A DNA stretch of 64,000 nucleotides from assembly GCA_019722365.1 (NCBI GenBank), contig JADFUC010001296.1, forward strand, positions 372,001-436,000, read 5' to 3'. The notes beneath the pieces were generated by a model. The model saw nothing but the letters and a program-made list of their open reading frames with translations, had not been told where the DNA came from and did not search any database. Position 1 is the first letter of the stretch; the number at the start of each line of letters is the position of its first letter. Positions 38,538 to 50,736 of the stretch are shown here, piece by piece. The position numbers and the translations under genes were made by a program. This stretch comes from Lithospermum erythrorhizon. Taxonomy: Eukaryota; Streptophyta; Magnoliopsida; Boraginales; Boraginaceae.

Positions 38538-41500
38538 TCATTCAGCTGATGATTCGGAGCGTATCTTGTCGTATAGACGATATATCAACGTCGACCTTGA
38601 CATTTGCGGTTCTCGTTCTAGGACTGCTATAACATCCTTGACAGAAATGGCGCGAGCTACTCTGTTATGTGCCATAATCACTTGGTTTCTTCCAACTTTC
38701 CTTATTGATCCTACACAGGTGAAAATAACCGAGAAATTCCAAGGTATAAGCATAGGAAGGTATATCGTTTAGTTAATCTTTTGTGTTTTTATCACTTGCA
38801 GCACAACATACCAGGGTTGGAAGATAACTGGCCTCTTTTTTCTGCTTCATGATGGTCCTTTGCACTTTTTCCAGCAGTTGAAGTTTTTCGTGGGACATCT
38901 ATACCAGCTTGTGAACCAGAAGCTCCATCGGTTCCACCTTCTTGTTTCTGCTTCGCTTGTTCAGCCATGAGTTTCCACTTTGAAAACATGTCATCTCCTC
39001 CGACAGCTGCTCTTGCAGCAACATTGGCTGCAGTTGTACGCATCTTCTCATCCTCTTCCTTATTTGCCTGCAAAAATTGAAAGTGTTACACAAAGACTCA
39101 TTGTTATTTAACTGTATCATCATTTCAAAAACAGACTCACTACTAGTTTAACTGCCCTAGCACGACTTTCGTCCTTATCACCATCAAGTGCAGCACTCCT
39201 CTCTGGCTGAATGTGCAAGAAACAATGAGACATTCCGTTGAAATAAATATTAGAAATCAATATATCATAGGAAAAGTGCTGTAAAATACATCATTCAATC
39301 TCAGAAGTTTTACTTCCTCAGCTTGTTTCTTCTCCCATTCCACTCTAACTTTCTGGTTTATTGCCATGATCTTTTTCCGAACATCTGTTGTGACCAAAGT
39401 TCTGTGTCTGTTCTTCTCTATATCAACCCTCTGCAACAAAGACAAATATAAAAATGCATAAGATATCGTTTGGCAAGGAACAGCAGAATAAAGAGGAGAC
39501 AAGGATAACCTGTTTTGCCAGTCGAATCAGACAACTCATCAGTCCACGCATTCTTTCTTCGACGCACTGAAAATTGAGCATTTCAGACCTTAGGAATATG
39601 TTAAATCTTGAAAAGTCCAAGAATTCACACAAAAAAAGGCGGGAGTCAAACCAATGACAAGCACTTCTCCACATCATTCCCAATACTCTTCAGCCCGCCT
39701 TTTGCCACTGTCATGAAATTAGAAAATAATGTTACTTTTTGAACTTATCAATCATGATAATTAATTATAACTCACTGTGTCCAAACATATGGAAGAACAG
39801 TATAGGCAAGAATAGTAACTAATTTCTGCTAATTTCTTTTGAAGTGGATTTTTTTGCAGTATAAGCCTGTCCTCTTCTTCTTGCACTACTCTTCTAGACG
39901 CTTCTGAAACTCGGCTGTCTTCCTTGGGCCCAGAGAATAATTGTTCTTCCTCTTCCTGTTCAGGAAGGTGAGGATTGTTATTATATCAATGACACTACAA
40001 CTAGTAAACAATACACTACCATCATAAACCCATCAAAGACCCAAGCAAAAATAATGCATTTACCCTGAGATTAACTCCACTGACAGCTGTAACATCATTA
40101 AGCTGTTCAATGCTTTGGTCTAATAAGCCACCACCAGAGACTTTCTGTTTTTTACTGCAACAGTAACATTAAAAATTGTCATATGCAATCTAGCTTTATA
40201 TCTGTGATGAATATATTACCAAAGTACTGATCATTAATTGATGTCACCTTGATGGAGGGGGGGAAGAACCTAGTGCTTCGAGGGGTTTCTTTTGCCCAAC
40301 TGATGGCTTTTTTATAAGAGTCTTTGGGCTATTCGCTGCGGCAATGGGAGAGGGTGCAGAAGGTACCCTAGAATTCAGCTGTAAGCAAATGTAGCAAACA
40401 TCAATGAACATAATAGAAGAAGGAATATTCTCGAATTGCACCATTCCAAGCAATTGAAGTTTAAAATAAATGATACTGGAGATGATACTATCCCACATCA
40501 AATATGAAAAGCATACGGTGAAGTTTATGATCCTGTTGGCCCGGTCTCAAAGCTCGCCCCTTGATTACATCCACATATTTACCCGGAATCAGGTTCTACG
40601 TGTGAGAGTATAAGGGAGGACTTATCCCACATTGATCATGCAAAACTCTTATTTACAATCAGTTTTGGGGTGGAACCCATGGATACTTAAGTAACTTAAC
40701 AAATCATGCTACATGTATTTGTTGAGTAATTTTTGTAAAACATGTAACTTCAAATGGAAAAGCCCATGAAGCAAATAAGGGTAAAGACAAGAACTTGTCA
40801 TTCAGACTGCAGAAACAAATCAGTAAATGCCACAATTTGTGCAAGCTCATAACCGAACAACTTGAAGCATAAAATTACAAGTCACAACTGTAAATGTCGG
40901 AGGAAAAAAACAAGAATGCCTAGATCGAGGATGCAAAATTAAGATTGAGATGATTACCGGAAGATTATGATCCATCTGACTCGTGGATGCTGAAACCCCC
41001 ATCTTGGAGGATTGCATTTCAAAAGCATCATTTTTTGAATTTCCATGTTCAGCATGTAGAGTTGGGACAGAAGATAAACCCTGGGAAGCAGAGAAGTGGG
41101 ATCTCTGCTGGTGGTCATTGGACTGATGCCACTGAACTGCATTCTGTTGCAACACAAAATTAACTGCCATGTGAGAAAGACTGAAAGAGTCCCACCCTGA
41201 GTTCTCTTTTGCTTCACTAAAGAAATGTGGCCTGTTAACTTTAGGGGAGTTAATTATATTCACAGCCTGAGATGGAGTTAGTTGAGGTCCACTTACATTG
41301 TGATGCACTGGAAGTTGCCTCATTTGTGAATCATGGGCCTGTTTGAGAGATGCTGCTGGTGTGACATTACTGGTTGGAAAAGGACGTTGATTATTGCCTG
41401 TGCTCCCGACTGTAGGGTAGGATGCTTGAGAGAAGTGTAAATGTTGCTGCTGCTGTTTGGTGAGTCCCTGAACAGGGTATGTTTGATGCTCCCTGTCCTG

Positions 41501-44458
41501 ACTTGAAGCACTGAAATAAGATGAAGTAGTTGCTTGCATATTATGAGAATCTCCTTGGCGGCCAACCTCATATGGCTGAAGTGCATTATTATCCAATGTA
41601 GAATCACTGGATTCCGCTGGAGCTTGCACTGAAGAAGTAAATATGAAAATATTAGTAGGATCGGCAGGAGCTACAAGTTTATCATTTTACACCACATAGA
41701 TTTAAGGGAACAAAACCTCACCATTAGATGGCCCTTGCATGTGTTGTTGTGCTGCAGCATCCCTTGCAGCCTATATTTGGCGAACACCACATAAATAGAA
41801 TGGAAAGATGCTGAATTACTGATTGCATGAGACTGTTAGCAATATAAAAATTCTTTTTTGACTACCTGCTGCTGCAATTTGTACACAGCCATTTTGAGCA
41901 TCTGGTCCCCTACAATACCTCTCATATGACGGACAAATGCTTCTTTTGTAATTTCATTTTTCTGAAACAAAACCAAAAACAATATATTCCAATTGATAAT
42001 TTCAGGCTAAAAGAAAAAAGATCCATGAACAAAATGCTGAAGACTGGTTGCTAAACTTCTTATGAACAGTCTAGAAACAACCTTCATAAAGATTAGTGCT
42101 TAGAAGCAAGATTTTGGCAAATTCATTTCAAAGACGCTTGAAATTAATATAACGAGCTTGGCAAGTCACCTTAAGTGTTAGGTAAAGAGTCTGGAGTTGC
42201 GTGCTCCTGTCTCTGTCAAGTAGAGGCTGTATGACAGGGAGTAATAGGGCAAATGGAACTTGTTTTCCACGATTCAATAAATTTATAGCTTGTTGATTCG
42301 CCACTCCCATACTCATCGCTTGTTGACTGCCAAGCCCAGAATTAATCACCGGTTGATTGCTCCCTGAAGTCATTGTCTGTTGATTTTTTACCCCCACTGC
42401 CAATGGCTGCTGGGTATTCACCCCTATATCCCCTGGCTGCTTATTGTTCAGCCCCATAGCCATTGGCTGTTTATTGTTCATCGCCATAGCCACTGACTGC
42501 TGATTATTCATCCCCATAGCCACTGATCGCTGATTATTCATCCCCATAGCCACTGACTGATGATTGTTGATCCCCATAGCCATTGGCGGCTGATTGATCA
42601 TCCCAGAAGCAGGTGACTGCTGATGCATAGTCGGCCTGGCTAGCTGTTGACTATTGGCTCCTGATCCTGCCAACTGCTGGCTGCTCATAGTTGTTGCCGT
42701 CGGCTGATGATTGCCCACCGCAGTGGCAATGACTTGTTGATTTTTTGTAACCGATGAAATTGCTTGTTGACTATTCGTTTCTATTGCAGGTGCCTGTTGA
42801 TTACCCATCCCTATTGCTCCTTGGAGTTGATTGCTCGTCCCTGTGGTTAAGACCTGCTGATTAATTGCACTCTCTTTTTTTAATTTTTCAGATTCACCCT
42901 CTTTATTTCCATTAACACCTGATTCATCAATATCCATGGGTGTCTTTTCATGGCATTGTGAATCCGTTGTTTGTAGTGTCTGTTGACATATATCTTTAGG
43001 AGGTGGCTGTTCATGCTGATTAGGAGGTGCCTGGCCCTGTGAAGAATTATCAACTTGCTGCTGATTGTCAGAACCAAACTCGGGGTGCTTTAGTCGGACT
43101 TCAGATGGATGTTTCTCTGGTTGAGCACTTACTGATTCTTGCTGATTTTGGTTGGAATTTTCATCATCTCTGGTTGGTTCCCAAGTTGGCTGAAATTGGA
43201 CTGAGGTATTACCGCTTCCTTGAGAGGCCGCTGATGAAGTTAATGTTAGAGAGGCAAAGTTCAGGAGAAAGTAGAAGACAATACGATATCTATTGGCAAC
43301 AACAAAAATAAGTACATCAAAGAAAGCGAACAATTTCCTAAAGTGCAAACTATCCCCTTCCCCCAAGAAGGCATGGATTGATTTAGCTATAGTGATCATG
43401 TAATTCCATCGCATACATCTAGTCATGTAATTCCACCACATACATCTAGCATAAACTTTCTATTTGCTATGTTTGATAAAGCAAACTAATTTACAGGGTT
43501 TTCCACTGATCTGCTACTTCTGACTATCTTTTTTTGTCAATACTATTTATTTTAAAAGGAACTTTTTGCTATTTTCTAAGCAGGAGTATAAATGAAAAGC
43601 CTGAAATCCAACTATTTATGTGGAAACCTTGCTTTTAGTCAACACACACCTTATAATCTCAATAACCAAACTTAATCCCCCAATGTAAAATTTGGTAATA
43701 AAGACAGGAAGAGTCCATGTCCTTTCATATATGATTGATAAAATATTCTTCTTCATTGAGTTGCTAACAATTCTTTTCATTACCAATGATGGTACATCCA
43801 ATAATTTTTATATAACAACCTATAGTCACTAATTAGAAGAAATTTTTTCCTTATTGATAATCTAATAGAAAACAAACAAAAATCACCATAGGTGTTAGCG
43901 TTAGCGTATGCCAATTTTTATTTTTTTTTCTGTTGGATTATAACGATGTAAAAGGTGAGCAAAAACAACAATTCCTTAATAATGTGAACTTTATCAGCCC
44001 TTCGTCATTTACAGTAGAATGATTATGTAGGAAGTTAGGACCCAAAAATATAAATTACACAACCATGGGCGAACTTATTCCAGATCACCAACGCTGATCA
44101 CAATCTTGATTAAAAATCATAGTATCAAGTTCCATTCATCAGTTTAATCTAAGTCCGGTATGAAGTTAGTGGACAACCAAACCAAACAGATATCTAATAG
44201 AGTAGCTTAATTTGATTACATTTTTCACTCTAAATTTAATGGTAGAGATGACAAATTATTACCTTCAATATCTCTATTTAGCGCAGCCGTAAAGGCCTCC
44301 ACGTCAGCCCCAGAATGCATTGTTTCATCCTGTACAACAGAATCTTTGTTATGAAAAACAATTTCTTCATTATGCGAGTGTGGAGACTGGAGTGTGTACA
44401 TATAATTTGTTCGAGTTACCTCATCTTCCTCTAAGAATTTCATTATTGAAGGATCCAT
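38538..44458 (-). CDS. TAF4: Transcription initiation factor TFIID subunit 4 (TAF4/TAF4b)
   Basis: Fifteen exons on the minus strand: 44420-44458, 44263-44329, 42170-43230, 41866-41961, 41722-41770, 40958-41628, 40248-40378, 40064-40154, 39820-39955, 39652-39707, 39510-39566, 39290-39430, 39141-39206, 38812-39067 and 38538-38710. All phases join, giving 1029 residues. The N-terminus [13 protein letters not shown] and [19 protein letters not shown] are typical of plant TAF4. Exon 3 is Gln/Asn/Met-rich with decapeptide-like repeats. An RST domain follows, about 356-425 ([17 protein letters not shown], then [17 protein letters not shown]); RST domains bind transcription factors. The C-terminal TAF4 domain, about 780-1029, contains the histone-fold part ([26 protein letters not shown]) that pairs with TAF12, and ends in [20 protein letters not shown]. 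The protein acts in the nucleus as a core scaffold of TFIID. Confidence 0.95.
42280..42860 (-). repeat. Minisatellite-like coding repeat in TAF4 exon 3
   Basis: A ~30-bp unit (about ten residues) is repeated many times, clearest at about 42400-42600, where units of the form [10 protein letters not shown] follow one another; looser copies extend both ways. The reading frame is kept throughout, so unit number can change without breaking the protein. The result is a Gln/Asn/Met-rich linker before the RST domain. Confidence 0.85.
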
Positions 44459-44547
44459 GGAAGTCCCCTTCTCCACTTTTAGGTATGCTGATAAGAAGTA
44501 AATACCCAACAAAAAAATCAACAAAGATAAAAAAATAAAGCTTTAAG

Positions 44548-45690
44548 AGGCTTAGGTCTTCAAGCAATAAATTGGAAGCAATTTATAAAGCAAAAAATAC
44601 CCAATTCATAAAAATTATAGCTTTCTTATGCAAACATCTAAATTCACATGTTTAGTGACAACACCAAGTGAAATCAATGCATTATACACAATTTGAAGTA
44701 ATATCAATTCTTGAATCAATATGACAGCAATTTGAGCTTCATAAACCTTCCCCTGCCCTAATCAGCTTAGGTCTTCAAGCAATAAAACAAAAGCAATTGA
44801 TAAAGCGAAAAATACCCAATTCATAAAAATCAAAGCTTTCATATGCAAGCATCTAAATTAAGATTTTTAGTGACAACATCAAGTGCAACTAATGCATTAT
44901 ACACAATTTGAAGCAATTTATAAATACTCCGTAAAAAAGATCAATTCTTAGCATCAAATTGATCTTTGTAAACACTCTTCTAGTATAAGAGGTCTACGTC
45001 TTCAAGCAATAAATTGGAAGCAATTTCAAAGCAAACAATACCCAATTCATAAAAATCAAAGCTTTCACATGCAAACATAAAAAATAACATGTTTAGTGAC
45101 AACATTAAGTGAAAATAACCAAGGCTTCTAGCCTAATGGAAGCCTCCGTACGAGAGGTCTTGGGTTCGATTCACAGAATTAATGCATTATACACAACTAG
45201 AAACAATTTATAATAAAAAAAATTTCAATTCTTTAATAACCTTAACATCAAATTGAGCTTTGTAACCCCTCTTTTGGTCTAAAAGCTATTGAAGCAATTA
45301 ACAAAACAGAAAATACCCAACTCATATTAAAGCTTTCATATGCAAACATCAAAATTAACATGTTTAATGACAACATCAAGTGAGATTAATGCATTATAAC
45401 ACAATTTGAAGCAATTTATATAGCAATAAACATCAATTCTTGAATAACTTAGCATAAAATTGACCCCTCTTCTGTCTAAGAGGCTTAGGTCTTCAAGCAA
45501 TTGAAAAAGCAAAAACTACCCAACGCATAAAAATCAAAGCTTTCATATGAAAACATCTCATATTTAGTGACAACATCAAGTGAAATTAATGCATTATACA
45601 CAATATGAAGCGATTCATGAAGAAAAAAAAAATCAATTCTTGAATCACCTTAACAGTAAATTGAGCTTTATTAATTGATTTGGAACACCT
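44548..45690. repeat. Tandem repeat array (~200-230 bp units) upstream of TAF4
   Basis: Five diverged units begin near 44548, 44763, 44990, 45278 and 45481. Each carries the order 'taggtcttcaagcaat', 'acccaa.tcataaaaat', 'aaagctttcatatg.aaaca', 'tttagtgacaacat.aagtg' and 'aatgcattatacacaat'. The third unit is longer because about 60 bp were inserted in it near 45119-45175. The array starts about 90 bp upstream of the TAF4 start codon, so it must lie in the 5' UTR, a 5' UTR intron or the promoter. Confidence 0.85.
45117..45178 (+). mobile_element. SINE-like (tRNA-derived) insertion within the tandem array
   Basis: About 60 bp absent from the other units of the array. It contains 'gaggtcttgggttcgattc', with the RNA polymerase III B box ggttcgattc, and upstream 'ttctagcctaatgg', which fits an A box. 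It has no poly-A tail, so it is probably a fragment of a SINE. Confidence 0.5.
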
Positions 45691-45862
45691 AAGAGATGGA
45701 AGCGATAGTGCGCACTGCGCACGCAGGAGCTTTGGGAGGAGAGGGGGAATGAATTTGGGTACAAATAAAAGAAACAAATATTACTCCTTATATGTGTAAT
45801 AACGACGCCGTTTCAAATAAAAAAAATATTTACTCTGTATTGTATAGTGTTTTTTTAGCACT

Positions 45863-45928
45863 GAAATGACTATTTTATCCCTGAGCATAATTTCTACCAC
45901 TACAAATATTGGGTAAAATAGTCATTTC
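45863..45928. repeat. Short inverted repeat (hairpin)
   Basis: gaaatgactattttatccc at 45863-45881 pairs with gggtaaaatagtcatttc at 45911-45928, with one base unpaired and a loop of about 29 bp. It may be a tiny MITE or a deletion product of one. Confidence 0.7.
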
Positions 45929-47738
45929 ACATCAAACACTTCTTGTTTTTGATGTGTGTACTCTTGACTCGGCTCTTATACCCATTTTCCATTTTAAAAG
46001 TACTAAAAGACACATATTTTAATTTAAATAAAGTCGCATATTTAGAATTTTCTTAGCTACAAGTGCGTGCAAAAAGTAATGGGCAGAAAATTTAGTGGCG
46101 TCCTTAGTAAGCTTCGTATAACAGCAGTCCAGGCACAAGCTCAAGCGGTAGTCAGTTGGTAGTCGGTTGAGGCATCCCGTGATTTAACTCCTACACGTAG
46201 CTCAAAATATGAGTAGTATAGGAATCTTTAGGTTGAGGTTTCAATCTTTTAAGTATATTTCTTATAAAAACTATTTTTCAAGCCTCGTTTTATTCTCGTG
46301 TGGTACACGGTTGCTTGAGGAATTGAAATAGTCCCCATAAGATGTTACTTTTTATTGTTTCTCGTAACTATAAAATAATGCATCTAAACGTAGAATACAA
46401 AAATTATGTATTATACTTGTATATACAAAACAACGAATATTATAAATCTCCTACTTACTAACATTGGTTCGTATTTACTAACAATGATGACACGATTGCT
46501 TTAGGCTATATTATGGCCTTTCAACTCAGGTCTAAGTTGGTCTTTCGATTCACGATTTATTAAATAAGGGTGTCAAAAAAGTCATAGATCTTAATATTTC
46601 AATCTTTTATAATAAAATATCATGAATTGTGTAAAAAAATTGAGACATAAATATGGATTTGGATCCTCTCAAGTTCAAACCCTCCAATTATCTCATGTTT
46701 CAATCTCAACCATTCAAAACTGAATCATAATAATTGATTTGGAATATGATATTTTTGTAATATATCAATTTTTTTTTATTTTCTACTATAAATTGAGAGG
46801 ATTGAAAAAAAAATTGGAGAAAATCTTCCTACCATAAATATAAGTGAATTTCTTACAATCTGAGTGGATTTTACTACACAAAATAACCTCATTCTAAACT
46901 CATCCAAATGCAAGTGGATTTATAAAACACAATAAGAACCCACAATAAAACACAATAAGAGTTCCTTCCTTACCTTTTATATCCATCCTCAAATCACTCA
47001 TCAAATACATTAATTGCGCAAACAATGAATTTGACAAATCCATTCATTTTACATAAATCCTTAAATTTAAATCCATTAATCTAAAGAACCTTAATTAAAA
47101 TGCTTAAATTAAGTCGACATCAAATGCAACTTGCAAGTTCAGATGATAAATATTTATATTCCCTCCATCCCGAATTTTAAGACCAATTTTTTCAAAATAG
47201 AAAATTCCAAAATTGGTTTGCATCTTGTCTATTATGCGAGTGATAAATTAGAGGAAAATATTGTAATATGAGACAAATTCAAACGTTCCTATAACATTGT
47301 CCAAAATTAAAGCGGATTAAGAATTTGAGATGGAGAAAGTAATAGTTGGACCCAACATAAATTTTAAAAAATGGTTCGATAATTATCAAATCAAGTTAAA
47401 ATCATGTATGATTCTATCCGATTCGACCAGTTGAAAGATTACTGAGGTACATATCTAACCGCCACTCCACACACTCTCTCTCTCCACTTTAAAAAACCCA
47501 ATATAACAAACTCGCGCCAAATCATCTTCACAATTCAACCAAACTCTCTGCAAAATTCAGCTTAATCTCTACAATAATCTCTCATTTTTCCTTTGAATAT
47601 TCCAAAACCAGCTCAATTTCACCAAATTCAATTCTTCTGTATCTATGTTCGTCGATAAACTCAAATTCAGCTTCATTGATTTTTTCGAAGCGAATTAATT
47701 CTGAAACGTTGAATTTGTCGAAACGAAACGATTCTCCT
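45929..47738. other. Intergenic region between divergent TAF4 and QWRF genes
   Basis: Beyond the array and hairpin, this stretch shows a SINE-like patch at about 46125-46320 (an A-box-like 'gtagtcagttggtag' and 'ggttgaggtttcaat'), a MITE-like unit at 47157-47345, and a pyrimidine-rich region with (ct)n at about 47475-47485 just upstream of the QWRF gene, probably core promoter or 5' UTR. Confidence 0.5.
47157..47345. mobile_element. Stowaway-like MITE close to the QWRF promoter
   Basis: About 189 bp with ends tattccctccatcccgaatt and gaatttgagatggagaaagt, imperfect inverted repeats that include TA. Its right end is about 390 bp from the QWRF start codon. Confidence 0.65.
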
Positions 47739-47915
47739 ATGTTGAATTTGTCGAAGAGAAGTGAGTCTCCTACGCTAAATTTTTCGAATCGAAGCGAGTC
47801 TCTAAAGTTGAAATTGTCGAATCAAAGTGAGGCTCAAATGATGAAATTGTCGAAGCGTAGTGATTGTCCTATGTTGAATTTGTGGAAACGAAACGATTGT
47901 CAAATGTTGACACGT
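47690..47915 (+). repeat. ~42-bp coding repeats at the QWRF protein N-terminus
   Basis: Five or six units encode (M/T)LNLSKRNDSP-like blocks (MLNLSKRSESPT, LNFSNRSESLK, LKLSNQSEAQM, MKLSKRSDCPM, LNLWKRNDCQM). One further unit (TLNLSKRRDSQM) recurs separately near 48020-48055. The unit is Ser/Lys/Arg-rich and would add basic charge to the microtubule-binding region. Confidence 0.8.
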
Positions 47916-50736
47916 GGAGAGCCTGTGACGTGTACTCCGAGTAGGAGTAAGAGTACGATCAAGCGGCGAGAAGGAGAAGTGACGTCATCATCGTCGATTT
48001 TGTCAAAATCGGAGACTCCTACATTGAATTTGTCGAAACGAAGAGACTCTCAAATGCTGCTGCGTAGAAAGGCTGTTATGCCTTTTAAGAGTGAAAATGT
48101 TGATATATCTGATGCGGAGAGGATGTTGAGGAAGTCGACGAGGAGTTTATTGGTTTCGTTTCAAGGTGAGAATAAGGCGATGCTGAAGCCTTCTCCAGCT
48201 TCTACGAGTAGTGGTTCGAGTAGAGTAAGGAAAGGAACGGATGAGAGGCGTAAATTGTCTGCAGTAGTGAAGGATCAGACGGAGAATGTGAGAATTTGGA
48301 ATATGTGGCACGGGAGATTGAAGGCGATGAATTCGCCTAATTTGGCAAGGAGTTTGGATTATGGTAATGATAAATCGAAATTGTTTGGATCGGGTAATCG
48401 AATTAGGGATTCACAAAATTCTGTAATCAGTAATACTAGTAAAACTAAGGGGGAGACTAGATTGAAGAGTGATAGTGTAAATAGCGAGGTAATTTGTAAA
48501 GCACAATGTGTCGAGGAAATCAATTCTGTTTCGATTTCTGATAAATCAACTGTTTCCGGTGTTTTGGGTAGTGATAATACATCGTCTGGCCTGTCTGGGA
48601 GTACTCTTGGTGGGAGTGTGGTTAAGGCGAGAGGAGGTCGACGTGATATAGTTGTGCCTGCAAGGTTTTTGCAAGAGACGAATAGTAGGAGGCGGATGGA
48701 GAGGGAGATTGCTTCTGGTCCATCTATGCCAATTGGTACAAAAAAGCATTTGCTCGAAATACCTGTGTTAGTTCATGGAAGATTTGCATCTCCGATTAGA
48801 GGGGAAACGAAGCTTGCGTTTATAAGCAAGGGATTGTGGACACCTATGAATTGTTCGTCGCCAAGAGGAAGGCCTAGTCCGGCAAGAAGTAGAAATGGGA
48901 CACCTAAGTGCTCTCATGATAACGCTGCCCCATCAGTTTTGAGCTTCAATGCTGATATTCGGAGAGTTGCGGGTGGAGAAAACAGGGTTGAAGATGCACA
49001 TGAATTGAGGATCCTCCATAACCGTCAATTGCAGTGGCGCTTCATCAATGCTCGAGCAGAGGCTGCCCTTTTAGCACAGTCCGGAACAGCTGAGGTAAAT
49101 TGTTGTTTTTATTATATTCAGTTTTTTCATCATTAGAATTATGATTATCTGTATATACGAGTTAGCATAAATATTCAGCTGAGGCGTAAAACTGCCTGTT
49201 TGTCCCTAAATAGGCAATCCTAAGTAAAATAATTGTGGATATGTTGCTAACCTTAATCTATTATTATTGCACCAGAGAAACCTATACAATGCATCAGTGG
49301 CAATATCAAAGTTGCAACATTCTATTGAATCGAAGAGGAGTAGGCTACAATTGCTAAGACAGAATCTGAATTTATATTCGATCCTGAAGGGACAAGTATG
49401 ACTTAAAACTTCATTACATCTTTATTGAATGCTGCTATATCAGTCTGTGATGAATATATGAAATTTGTTCTGGTATCTCTTAGGTCTTCCATGATTAAAA
49501 AGATTTATATTACCTCCCCTCATCCTCCCTGTTTAACTTGGCTGATCTGTGCAAACAATGCACTCTTATATTGCATCCACGATCAGTTTCTAAGAGTCTG
49601 GTTGCCACTAAGAATCTGCTCACTGGTGTAGACTTTAGACAGACGTTCTCTGGTTCCTTATACCATCTGACTATTTTGTTTAAATAATGTTTGTAGATCA
49701 CTTTCAAATAGTACTTTGATTATCCCTCTGCTCGAATTTATATGTTCTCATTTTACTCTATTATGTTGGAATGCTTCAGCTTTTCTGAACGTGATGTTTT
49801 CCGACATATTTTCTTTCTTACTTCATGTTGCTTTTTCTAGTTTCTCATTGTTGGTCTTACTTATTCTTGCAGTTTCTTCTTAGCATTTTAAGATGGTTTT
49901 GTAGTTTAGGGTCTGACTATTCATTTTAATTCAGCTACCGTATTTGGAAAGTTGGGCCCTAATTGATCAAGATCATTGTATCTTGTTGTCCGAGGTGGTA
50001 CAAGCACTGCAAACCAACATTGCTAATCTTCCTCTTCCTGATGGTGCAAAGGTATTTCTTAACCCCTTCTTTGGTTATTTGTCTTCATTTCAACTATAAT
50101 TTGTTTTGTATGAACTAATACTTTAATATTTGCTTTTGCAGGCAAATATTGAACTTGTAAAGAAGGCTATATGCTCTGCAGCTGATGTGATGCAAGGAGT
50201 GACATCGTCAGTCGGTTCTCACATGGCAATGGTAAAATCCATTTTCCTCGTCCATTATGTGATGAAGCTATGTTCCATGTCTTTCAACAGATCCTATCAT
50301 TTTTACATTTCATTTCGTTGTCCACTTGATTATAAATCTCTTACGCGAACGTCAATTGATGAATGCATGTATGACATGTTTGAAAGTTCACATGGTGTTT
50401 CATTACTGCAAATGAGATTGCTTTGCTAGTTTTATACTACTGCAAATTAGAAATTGGCTCAACAGGTTGAACAGGTTAGCTTATTGACATCTGAACTTGC
50501 TAATACTACTGCAAATGAGATTGATTTGATAGACCAAGGCAAAAATCTGTTATCCGAATATGCAACTTTGCAGGTATGCATAACGACTATTCAAATAACT
50601 GCAAGAGCCTTCATTTTTATCATTTCCCATTTGAGTTAACCCGAATGATTGAAATCAGGTAAATGATTGTAGCTTGAAAGCACATGTATTGCAACTACCC
50701 CATCAGGCATCATCAAGTTCAACGACTCAAGTGTAA
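47739..50736 (+). CDS. QWRF motif-containing protein (augmin subunit 8-like)
   Basis: Six exons: 47739-49094, 49276-49395, 49935-50051, 50142-50231, 50466-50573 and 50659-50736, all phase 0, giving 622 residues from the first in-frame ATG. The family hallmark is NRQLQWRFINARAEAAL, about residues 430-446, followed by the coiled-coil-rich conserved domain (AISKLQHSIESKRSRLQLLR, LESWALIDQDH, VVQALQTNIANLPLPDGAK). Members bind microtubules; AUG8/EDE1 targets the augmin complex to spindle and phragmoplast. The long N-terminal half is basic, Ser-rich and disordered, as expected. Odd points: the first ~60 codons are repeats of the type LNLSKRNDSPM, the open frame extends upstream without an ATG, and a nearer ATG at 47645 lies in another frame and stops after 17 codons. 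The start is therefore uncertain. Confidence 0.88.

Noticed and set aside
42300..42620. Regularly spaced repeats resembling a CRISPR array
   Set aside because: Plant nuclear context; the repeats keep the TAF4 reading frame, vary in sequence and have no unique spacers.
45119..45175. Possible tRNA gene (B box present)
   Set aside because: Too short, no acceptor stem pairing and no anticodon loop that I can place; better explained as a SINE fragment.
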